From the NCBI GenBank assembly GCA_020249005.1, contig JADCGN010000122.1:1-9570 (forward strand): a stretch of 9,570 nt of DNA, read 5' to 3'. The stretch comes from Alphaproteobacteria bacterium. Its GTDB lineage: Bacteria; Pseudomonadota; Alphaproteobacteria; UBA2136; UBA6156. The position numbers were made by a program, and so were the translations under genes. This document shows positions 1 to 4,955 of this stretch, one piece after another. Every line of letters starts with the position of its first letter. Position 1 is the first letter of the stretch. The notes beneath the pieces are model-generated. The model saw only the letters and a program-made list of their open reading frames with translations, was not told the DNA's origin and ran no database searches.

Positions 1-1299
1 ATTGTTTAAATTGTACTTATACAAAAGATTAAGCGTACGGTTAATGAAATTCCCCAGCACGTCGGCCAAGTCCTTGTTCACCGTGCTCTGGAAGTCGCCC
101 CAGCGGAACTCGCTGTCGTCGCTCTCGGGCGCCCGGGAAAGCAGGTAGTAGCGCCAGTAATCGGCGCCGTTGGGAATCTGGGCCAACAACTCCAGCGCGG
201 CATCGCTGAAGATGCCCACCCCCATACTGGTGGAGAACTTGCCGCCGTAATAGGTCAACCAGTTGAAGCTTTTGAGGCGGTCGACTTTCTTCCAAGGCTC
301 CGTGCTGCCAATCAGCGTGCCGGGGAAGGAAAGGGTGTGGAAGTACACGTTGTCCTTGCCCATAAACTCGGTGTAGGTCACGTCACGGGCCGCATCGCCA
401 TACCACCAACGGGCGGCGGCGGCGGAAAGCGGCACCCCGCTGGTGGGCTGGGCTTCACCGTGCTTAGCCGTGGCCCATTCCTGCGTGGCAGCGATGTAGC
501 CAATCGGCGCATCGAACCAGACGTAAAACACCTTCTTGGCCAGCTCCGGCGCACCCAGCGCGTCGGCCAGATCCTGCGGCACCGGCACGCCCCACTGAAT
601 ATCGCGCGTGATGCCGCGGTCTTCCAAACCCTCATCCAGCCATTTGTAAGCGATGGATTTGCTTAAGGTGGGCCAATCCTGGGCGTCAATCCAGGCGCGC
701 AACTGCGGCACCAACTGGCTTTGCTTGAAGTAAATATGCGGGCTGTCGCGCAGTTCCAACGCCTTACTGCCGGAGATGCTGGAGTATGGCGCAATCAGGT
801 CGGTGGGGTTCAGCACCCGGCCGCAGTTGTCGCATTGGTCGCCGCGCGCTTTGCCGAAGCCACAGTGCGGGCACGTGCCTTCCACGTAGCGGTCGGGCAG
901 AAAGCGCCCATCGGCCGGGCTGTAGAGCATGGTTTGCGTGCGCACTTCCAGCAACCCGGCCTGGTGCAGCGCGCGCGCAAAGTGTTGGGTGAGGGCATGG
1001 TTGGGCTGGCGCGAGGAGCTGCCGAACCAATCAAAGCTCAGCGCATACCCCGCATAGATTTTGGCCTGCGCCTCATGCCAGCGGGCCACAAAGGCCGCGG
1101 TCGGCGTCCCTTCCTTCTGGCTCGCAATTTCCACCGGCGTGCCGTGGTCATCGGTACCGCAAATAAACAGCGTTTCCGCGCCGGTGGCGCGGCAGAAGCG
1201 GGCAAACACGTCGGCCGGGAGCATACTGCCCACAATATTGCCGAGGTGCTTCACGCCGTTGACGTAGGGAATGGCGGAGGTAATCAGGTGGCGGGTCAT
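1..1299 (-). CDS. metG: Methionyl-tRNA synthetase, archaeal/eukaryote-like type (C-terminus beyond window edge)
   Basis: Charges tRNA-Met with methionine in the cytosol, using ATP. The reading frame is open from the ATG at 1299 to the first base of the window, giving 433 codons with no stop, so the C-terminal part is missing. The class I signature is PYVNGVKHLGN at residues 11-21, an HLGN version of HIGH. One zinc knuckle, C-x2-C-x9-C-x2-C, lies at C143/C146/C156/C159. The KMSKS-equivalent loop is KFSTS at 354-358, preceded by YYGG, and WFDAPIGY is at 261-268. HLGN with KFSTS is a subtype I recall from alphaproteobacterial and spirochaetal MetRS, so it is not a defect. The start is fixed by the MTRHLITSAIPY N-terminus, typical of the family. 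No Shine-Dalgarno sequence precedes it. Family membership is certain; the missing length (probably 100-250 residues) is inferred. Confidence 0.96.
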   Translation of the reverse strand, partial: MTRHLITSAIPYVNGVKHLGNIVGSMLPADVFARFCRATGAETLFICGTDDHGTPVEIASQKEGTPTAAFVARWHEAQAKIYAGYALSFDWFGSSSRQPNHALTQHFARALHQAGLLEVRTQTMLYSPADGRFLPDRYVEGTCPHCGFGKARGDQCDNCGRVLNPTDLIAPYSSISGSKALELRDSPHIYFKQSQLVPQLRAWIDAQDWPTLSKSIAYKWLDEGLEDRGITRDIQWGVPVPQDLADALGAPELAKKVFYVWFDAPIGYIAATQEWATAKHGEAQPTSGVPLSAAAARWWYGDAARDVTYTEFMGKDNVYFHTLSFPGTLIGSTEPWKKVDRLKSFNWLTYYGGKFSTSMGVGIFSDAALELLAQIPNGADYWRYYLLSRAPESDDSEFRWGDFQSTVNKDLADVLGNFINRTLNLLYKYNLNN

Positions 1300-1308
1300 G
1301 AGGCGCGC

Positions 1309-1336
1309 AGTATACCGTTAAAAGTGCTGCTGTAAA
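1309..1336 (-). promoter_or_regulatory. Predicted metG promoter (near-leaderless)
   Basis: On the minus strand, TTTACA (1331-1336) and TATACT (1309-1314) are separated by 16 nt. Both fit the housekeeping sigma-70 consensus well. Only 9 nt separate the -10 box from the metG ATG (1297-1299), so transcription should start 0-4 nt before the start codon. The intervening bases (GCGCGCCTC) hold no Shine-Dalgarno sequence, which fits a leaderless mRNA. The boxes are seen; the activity is inferred. Confidence 0.6.
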
Positions 1337-1342
1337 TGGTAA

Positions 1343-1364
1343 AGGGCAGCCCGCTGGCTGCCCT
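1343..1364 (-). terminator. Hairpin between the 107-aa gene and metG, probable weak terminator
   Basis: A 9-bp perfect GC-rich stem (AGGGCAGCC / GGCTGCCCT) closes on a 4-nt loop. It lies 22 nt beyond the stop codon of the 107-aa gene and just before the metG promoter. On the minus strand the 3' arm runs into TTTACCATTT, a poor U-tract, so termination may be partial. Its position fits ending the small-gene transcript before metG. Confidence 0.5.
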
Positions 1365-1386
1365 CTTCGCATTTCCGCAGAACGGA

Positions 1387-1710
1387 TTATTCCATCGGCT
1401 GCAGGGTAACGAACCTGCCAAATTGTGGGGCGATGTGGTCGAGCCACCTTGTATAGTATTCCGGAACACTCCGCCCTTCTTGCGTAAGTCTCTCAATATC
1501 CTTCAACAACCCGACAATCGGAATATCCTTAATAGCCGGAAATTGTCTCCGCACATCAAGTCGAGCGTTTTGCATGAGTTCGCTATCTCTCCCGTTGAGG
1601 AGAAACTTTGCAACTTCTACTGACCTAAAGGGGTCAAAACTCGGGCCGAGGTTGTAATAGAACTGGATGACATCGCCAATTGGGAAGTCACGGGTGGTCA
1701 TGGTGGCCAT
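1387..1710 (-). CDS. Uncharacterised 107-residue protein
   Basis: I do not recognise this protein. It is 107 residues, soluble-looking, without cysteines, a signal peptide or membrane segments. It mixes hydrophobic and charged residues as a folded domain would (for example FPIGDVIQFYYNLG near the start and IVGLLKDIERLT in the middle). The ATG at 1710 is supported by GAGGAG (1719-1724), 8 nt upstream; an in-frame ATG at codon 4 is a weaker alternative. A two-state hairpin sits just before the Shine-Dalgarno sequence. The upstream neighbour on this strand is a 20-codon ORF followed by an intrinsic terminator, and a hairpin lies after the stop, so the gene may form its own transcript or depend on read-through. 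It is judged real because of its ribosome site, its protein-like composition and the lack of a competing gene on the other strand. Confidence 0.72.
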   Translation of the reverse strand: MATMTTRDFPIGDVIQFYYNLGPSFDPFRSVEVAKFLLNGRDSELMQNARLDVRRQFPAIKDIPIVGLLKDIERLTQEGRSVPEYYTRWLDHIAPQFGRFVTLQPME

Positions 1711-1718
1711 GGTTTTAT

Positions 1719-1724
1719 CTCCTC
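1719..1724 (-). promoter_or_regulatory. Shine-Dalgarno sequence of the 107-aa gene
   Basis: GAGGAG on the minus strand, 8 nt before the ATG at 1710, within CTGAGGAGA. It decides the start. It is unusual here because the large housekeeping genes in the window mostly lack a recognisable Shine-Dalgarno sequence. Confidence 0.75.
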
Positions 1725-1729
1725 AGAAG

Positions 1730-1756
1730 GCCCTTTGCACCTGCAAAGGGCAGGTG
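1730..1756 (-). promoter_or_regulatory. Two mutually exclusive hairpins in the leader of the 107-aa gene
   Basis: Hairpin A pairs 1730-1738 with 1743-1751 (9 bp, 4-nt loop). Hairpin B pairs 1738-1744 with 1750-1756 (7 bp, 5-nt loop). They share bases and cannot both form. On the minus-strand RNA, B is transcribed first and A completes later, 5 nt before the GAGGAG ribosome site. Neither structure pairs the ribosome site itself. Neither is followed by a U-tract, so they are not ordinary terminators. A smaller 5-bp hairpin (1766-1779, loop of 4) precedes them. A role in translation or mRNA stability is inference. Confidence 0.5.
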
Positions 1757-1838
1757 TGGACCATCTCGCAGGAGTGCGAAACGGAATATGCTGTAAGTTG
1801 AGGATTGGGAATCATCCCTAAAAATTCAACCCCCCATC

Positions 1839-1862
1839 AAAAAGCCGCCCCGAAGGGCGGCT
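1839..1862 (-). terminator. Intrinsic terminator after the 20-codon ORF
   Basis: On the minus strand an 8-bp stem (AGCCGCCC / GGGCGGCT, 1843-1862) is closed by a UUCG loop with a C-G closing pair, a very stable tetraloop. A T-run (1839-1843, one base of it within the stem) follows. This is a textbook Rho-independent terminator. It lies 44 nt past the stop of the 20-codon ORF and about 130 nt before the ATG of the 107-aa gene, so it separates the two. Confidence 0.85.
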
Positions 1863-1874
1863 CTTGCATCTCTG

Positions 1875-1895
1875 GGCAGGGCAACGGGCCCTGCC
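1875..1895 (-). other. GC-rich hairpin directly upstream of the terminator
   Basis: A perfect 8-bp stem (GGCAGGGC / GCCCTGCC) with a 5-nt loop lies 12 nt before the terminator stem on the minus-strand transcript. Its GGC arm overlaps a second possible pairing, 1893-1899 with 1912-1918 (7 bp, 12-nt loop), that reaches into the last codons and stop of the 20-codon ORF. Translation of that ORF could therefore decide which stem forms. No U-tract follows, so this is not itself a terminator. Confidence 0.5.
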
Positions 1896-1906
1896 ACCTT
1901 ATTCTG

Positions 1907-1969
1907 TTAGGAGGTGGCGGCAGAAGTAATCCGTAGCCCCGAGATATCCCCATTTGTGATGCGCGGCAT
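1907..1969 (-). CDS. 20-codon peptide ORF with full anti-SD complement
   Basis: Encodes MPRITNGDISGLRITSAATS, which I do not recognise. It has no cysteine, signal peptide or membrane segment, and shows a short internal echo (RIT twice; three Ile, three Thr, three Ser). The start at 1969 is chosen because the strongest Shine-Dalgarno sequence in the window lies just before it at ideal spacing. In-frame ATGs at 1987 (26 aa) and 2002 (31 aa) are possible, but 1987 would place the ribosome site inside the coding region. A hairpin and an intrinsic terminator follow within 70 nt, so it probably makes a short transcript of its own. It could be a leader peptide, a peptide precursor (signal, toxin or RiPP-like) or the coding part of a dual-function small RNA. 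No modification enzymes or exporter are visible nearby. That it is translated is likely; its function is unknown. Confidence 0.55.
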   Translation of the reverse strand: MPRITNGDISGLRITSAATS

Positions 1970-1970
1970 T

Positions 1971-1985
1971 GGATCACCTCCTTTC
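1971..1985 (-). promoter_or_regulatory. Extended Shine-Dalgarno, complementary to the whole 16S 3' tail
   Basis: On the minus strand GAAAGGAGGTGATCC lies 1 nt before the ATG at 1969, with the GGAGG core 7 nt away. Read on the plus strand, the same 15 bases equal the conserved 3' end of bacterial 16S rRNA. Typical sites match 4-6 bases. This one fixes the start of the 20-codon ORF and predicts very strong ribosome recruitment. Confidence 0.8.
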
Positions 1986-2100
1986 ATAGTACTGGTTGGC
2001 ATAGGGCGCCCTTTCTTGCGTTGGGTGGCCGTTGCGGAGAAACTCTGACAATCCCTCCGCACTCTTATGCTGCCAAGCACCCCAATTCCTGACAAACCCT

Positions 2101-2144
2101 TTTTGCCCCCCTGCCCAACAGGGCGGCAGAGGGGTGTGGCAAAA
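2101..2144. repeat. Imperfect 44-nt inverted repeat upstream of clpB
   Basis: The outer arms TTTTGCC (2101-2107) and GGCAAAA (2138-2144) are perfect complements. Inside, CCCC pairs with GGGG (2131-2134) and GCCC (2113-2116) with GGGC (2121-2124) around an AACA loop, with bulges. The 3' arm ends in A on either strand, so it is not an intrinsic terminator. It lies between the CIRCE-like operator and the small minus-strand ORFs, and would sit near the 5' end of a transcript from the predicted divergent promoter. Confidence 0.45.
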
Positions 2145-2152
2145 TCAAAGCT

Positions 2153-2180
2153 TTTATCACTCTTGACATACGAGTGACAA
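2153..2180 (-). promoter_or_regulatory. Possible divergent promoter toward the small ORFs
   Basis: On the minus strand, TTGTCA (2175-2180) and GATAAA (2153-2158) are 16 nt apart. They match the sigma-70 consensus at 5/6 and 4/6 positions. They lie within the CIRCE-like repeat. A transcript from here would carry a leader of about 175 nt, including the 2101-2144 inverted repeat, before the 20-codon ORF. No better promoter for that ORF is obvious, but the match is modest. Confidence 0.3.
2154..2180. promoter_or_regulatory. CIRCE-like operator (HrcA binding site)
   Basis: Left arm TTATCACTC (2154-2162), 9-nt spacer (2163-2171), right arm GAGTGACAA (2172-2180). The CIRCE consensus is TTAGCACTC-N9-GAGTGCTAA, so the arms match at 8/9 and 7/9 positions with the exact diagnostic spacing. 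The innermost 6 bp (TCACTC/GAGTGA) are perfectly symmetrical. The spacer contains the -35 box of the clpB promoter, so a bound HrcA dimer would block polymerase. The chaperone gene immediately downstream makes the assignment coherent. Confidence 0.72.
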
Positions 2181-2191
2181 AATCCCATACT
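2162..2191 (+). promoter_or_regulatory. clpB promoter, sigma-70 and sigma-32-like, leaderless
   Basis: TTGACA (2163-2168) and CATACT (2186-2191) are separated by 17 nt, a perfect -35 box with a fair -10. The same stretch also reads as CTTGAC (2162-2167), then about 15 nt, then TCCCAT (2183-2188). That resembles the heat-shock sigma-32 pattern CTTGAA-N13-15-CCCCAT. The -10 ends 6 nt before the ATG at 2198, so the predicted transcription start falls at or next to the start codon. Which sigma factor is used cannot be decided from sequence. Confidence 0.65.
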
Positions 2192-2197
2192 CTCCCC

Positions 2198-4354
2198 ATG
2201 GAAAACACACCGTCGATGCAGTCAAATCAAGCCCCTAAGGCACTGGAAGCCTTTGCCCGCGACCTCACCAGCTTGGCCAAGCAGGGCAATTTAGATCCAG
2301 TCATCGGCCGCGAAGAGGAGATCCGCCGCACCCTGCAAATTCTTAGCCGCCGCACCAAAAACAACCCGGTGCTGATTGGCGAGGCCGGGGTGGGCAAAAC
2401 CGCGGTGGTGGAAGGCATCGCCCAGCGGATCGCCACCGGCGACATCCCCGCCAGCCTCGCTGGTAAGCGGGTCCTGGCGTTGGATTTGGGCGCTTTGGTG
2501 GCCGGCAGCGGCGTGCGCGGCGAATTCGAAGCCCGCCTCAAAGCCTTGTTAAAGGAAGTGGAACAGGCGGCCGGCGAGGTGATTCTCTTCATCGACGAGC
2601 TGCACACCTTGGTCGGTGCGGGCAGCGTGGGCCAGGGTGGGATGGATGCCAGCAACCTGCTCAAGCCCGCCCTGGCGCGGGGCGAGCTGCGCTGCATCGG
2701 CGCCACCACCTTGGACGAATACCGCCAGTATATTGAAAAGGATCCCGCGCTAGCCCGCCGTTTCCAAAGCGTGCTGGTGAGCGAGCCCGACACCGCCAGC
2801 GCCATCTCCATCCTGCGCGGGCTGAAGGAACGCTACGAGCGCCACCACGGCGTACGGATTGCCGACAGCGCCCTGGTAGCGGCGGTCAACCTTACCCATC
2901 GCTACATCACCGACCGTTTCCTGCCCGACAAGGCCATCGACGTAATGGACGAAGCCGCCGCGCAACTGAAGATGGAACTGGAAAGCAAGCCTAAGGCCCT
3001 GGATGCGTTGGAACGCACGGTGCTGCAAAAGCGCATCGAGCAAACCGCCTTGAAGCAGGAAAGCGACAGCGCCAGCAAACAGCGCCTGAAAACGCTGGAA
3101 ACCGAGCTCACCGGCCTGCAGCAGCAAGTGGAGGAATTGAGCCAAGCCTGGCAGGCGGCAAAGGAAAAAATCAATGCCAGCAAAGCCGCCAAAGCGGCCC
3201 TGGAAGATGCCAAAACGCAGCGCGACCAAGCCCAGCGTGAGGGCGACCTCACCAAGGCAGCCGAGCTAACTTACGCGCGTATCCCCGAATTGGAACAACA
3301 AGTCGCCGCCACCGCCGTGGCCGAAGGCGGCCTGCTGCGTGAGGTGGTGGGCGCTGAAGACATCGCCCGCGTGGTGGCCGGCGCCACCGGGATTCCGACC
3401 GACAAGCTGCTCGGCACCGCCAAGCAAAAGTTTCTGAACCTCCCTGCCAAGCTGGGCGCCCGCGTGCTGGGCCAAGCCGCGGCGGTGGCGGCGGTGGCCC
3501 ACGCGGTGCAACGGGCGCGGGCGGGGCTGAACGACCCGAACCGGCCGCTGGGCAGCTTCCTCTTTTTGGGGCCGACCGGGGTTGGGAAGACCGAACTCGC
3601 CAAGGCGTTGGCGGCCGAACTGTTTGATGATGAAAAGGCGCTGATTCGGCTGGATATGAGCGAATATATGGAACGCCACGCGGTCAGCCGCATGGTGGGT
3701 GCGCCGCCTGGCTATGTAGGCTACGAACAGGGCGGGGTGCTGACCGAAGATGTGCGCCGCCGCCCCTACAGCGTGGTGCTGTTCGATGAAATCGAAAAAG
3801 CCCACCCCGAGGTCTTCAACATCCTGCTTCAAGTCCTCGATGACGGCCGCCTGACCGACGGCCAAGGCCGGACGGTGAACTTTACCAACACGGTGATTAT
3901 CCTCACCTCCAACCTGGGCGCCGAAGCGCTGGCCGCCTTGGGCGAAGGCGAACGTGCCGAGGCCGCCCGCGACGCCGTGATGGCGGTGGTGAAACGCGCC
4001 CTGCGGCCCGAATTTCTGAACCGCCTCGATGACATCGTGCTGTTCAATCGCTTGGGGCGCGACCAGATGGTCGGCATCGCCCGCAACCAACTGCAACGCC
4101 TGCAAGACTGGGTCGGCCAGCCCGACGTTGGCCCCAGCCTGACGCTGGACGTGGAAGAACCCGCCCTGCAATGGCTGGCCGAACGCGGCTACGACCCGGT
4201 GTACGGCGCCCGCCCGCTGAAACGCCTGCTGCAAACCCAGGTGCAAACCCCGCTGGCCGAACTGCTGCTGCAGGAAGCCATCAAGCCCGGCGACCTGGTG
4301 CGGGTGGTGCGCAGCAAAGAAGGCGTGGGGTTAGAACGCGCGTTGAAAAATTAG
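2198..4354 (+). CDS. clpB: ClpB-type protein disaggregase lacking the N-terminal domain
   Basis: ATP-driven hexameric unfoldase that rescues aggregated proteins with DnaK. Length is 718 residues from the ATG at 2198, against roughly 860 for full ClpB; the roughly 140-residue N domain is absent and nothing upstream encodes it. D1: Walker A GEAGVGKT (61-68), Walker B ILFIDE (129-134), arginine fingers R187-R188. A complete ClpB middle coiled coil (about 255-370, including QREGD and RIPELE) separates it from ClpA and ClpC. D2: Walker A GPTGVGKT (458-465), Walker B VVLFDE (526-531), pore loop GYVG (Y506), arginine finger R609, sensor-2 GAR (670-672). In D1 the usual KYRG pore loop reads GVRG (residues 105-108). 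A GTG at 2174 in frame lies inside the promoter, so it is unlikely as a start; ATG at 2216 is another option. Expression is predicted to be under CIRCE/HrcA and heat-shock control. A HEPN-like gene follows after 2 nt. Confidence 0.96.
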   Translation: MENTPSMQSNQAPKALEAFARDLTSLAKQGNLDPVIGREEEIRRTLQILSRRTKNNPVLIGEAGVGKTAVVEGIAQRIATGDIPASLAGKRVLALDLGALVAGSGVRGEFEARLKALLKEVEQAAGEVILFIDELHTLVGAGSVGQGGMDASNLLKPALARGELRCIGATTLDEYRQYIEKDPALARRFQSVLVSEPDTASAISILRGLKERYERHHGVRIADSALVAAVNLTHRYITDRFLPDKAIDVMDEAAAQLKMELESKPKALDALERTVLQKRIEQTALKQESDSASKQRLKTLETELTGLQQQVEELSQAWQAAKEKINASKAAKAALEDAKTQRDQAQREGDLTKAAELTYARIPELEQQVAATAVAEGGLLREVVGAEDIARVVAGATGIPTDKLLGTAKQKFLNLPAKLGARVLGQAAAVAAVAHAVQRARAGLNDPNRPLGSFLFLGPTGVGKTELAKALAAELFDDEKALIRLDMSEYMERHAVSRMVGAPPGYVGYEQGGVLTEDVRRRPYSVVLFDEIEKAHPEVFNILLQVLDDGRLTDGQGRTVNFTNTVIILTSNLGAEALAALGEGERAEAARDAVMAVVKRALRPEFLNRLDDIVLFNRLGRDQMVGIARNQLQRLQDWVGQPDVGPSLTLDVEEPALQWLAERGYDPVYGARPLKRLLQTQVQTPLAELLLQEAIKPGDLVRVVRSKEGVGLERALKN

Positions 4355-4356
4355 AA

Positions 4357-4950
4357 ATGAATAATGAGCGCCTGACGAAACTAGCTGAAAATATTTCAGT
4401 TAATCTCACAGATATAGTTCGTACTCATGAGCTATTTGTTTTCTTCCACACGCTTAGGGTGCAAAGAAATGAAAAGTTTGAACAGGGAGACCATTCAACA
4501 TGGATGCTTGATAAGCTATGCCACGTACTAGCCAGAATGCTAATTCTAAGAGTTTATGAGCTAGCATTTAATAAAGACTCTAATAAGGAAAGCTGTTCTA
4601 TAAACGAGATAATCACTGATAATCATATTATTAAAAGAAAAATCCAGTATAAGTACGATTCATATCGTAAAAAATTCTATAATAAACTTAGAAGCCTCAG
4701 AGTAAGATGTGCCCATCCTATAATCTTCGGCACAGATCATGATAATGAATATAAAATGGGATTTATATCTGAAGCTGTTGATGAAATTAAACCAATTATC
4801 CAAGAAATTATCGTTGCCTCAGGGATAGAAAAGGTCACGCTAAACAAAGAGCGTAAATTGACCAAAAAAGCTGTAGAGCTACTTTTTGAAAAAATATATC
4901 TTTCTGATGAAGAAAAACAAAACCAAATCAGACTTTACGAGCAATTATAG
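4357..4950 (+). CDS. AT-rich HEPN/AbiU2-like protein, possible RNase toxin or defence gene
   Basis: 197 residues, basic and helical. The layout resembles HEPN proteins of the AbiU2 kind: an N-terminal helix (NLTDIVRTHELFVFFHTL), a helix starting with W49 that contains LARMLILRVYELA (58-70), then an R-x4-H motif at R115-H120 (RVRCAH) before a loop and a further helix. R-x4-6-H is the catalytic signature of many HEPN endoribonucleases in toxin-antitoxin and abortive-infection systems. No nucleotidyltransferase or other antitoxin gene is adjacent. The ATG lies 2 nt after the clpB stop with no Shine-Dalgarno sequence, so translation may be coupled to clpB; reading the frame further upstream only runs through clpB in another frame. 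Base composition is strikingly AT-rich (roughly one third GC by eye) against GC-rich neighbours, with frequent AAA, AAT and ATA codons, which suggests recent transfer. The HEPN assignment comes from motif and layout only. Confidence 0.75.
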   Translation: MNNERLTKLAENISVNLTDIVRTHELFVFFHTLRVQRNEKFEQGDHSTWMLDKLCHVLARMLILRVYELAFNKDSNKESCSINEIITDNHIIKRKIQYKYDSYRKKFYNKLRSLRVRCAHPIIFGTDHDNEYKMGFISEAVDEIKPIIQEIIVASGIEKVTLNKERKLTKKAVELLFEKIYLSDEEKQNQIRLYEQL

Positions 4951-4955
4951 AATAT

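Noticed and set aside
348..362. Variant KMSKS (KFSTS at residues 354-358) in MetRS as a disabling mutation
   Set aside because: positions are approximate; I recall KFSTS together with HLGN as normal for this archaeal/eukaryote-like MetRS subgroup, so it is a subtype marker.
1969..1985. Plus-strand TTGGATCACCTCCTTTC as the 3' end of a 16S rRNA gene
   Set aside because: Only these terminal bases match. The preceding bases do not follow the conserved helix 45 region, and no rRNA lies upstream. Read on the other strand it is a ribosome-binding site.
1907..2188. 93-codon version of the peptide ORF starting inside the clpB promoter
   Set aside because: It would start within the CIRCE-like operator with no ribosome site. 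The complete Shine-Dalgarno sequence at 1971-1985 points to the ATG at 1969.
2174..2197. GTG start at 2174 for ClpB
   Set aside because: It lies between the -35 and -10 boxes of the predicted promoter, so it would not be on the mRNA. The ATG at 2198 coincides with the expected transcript start.
3266..4246. 326-codon open frame opposite clpB
   Set aside because: Its His/Gln/Gly-rich composition is that of a shadow of a high-GC gene, and clpB on the other strand is unambiguous.
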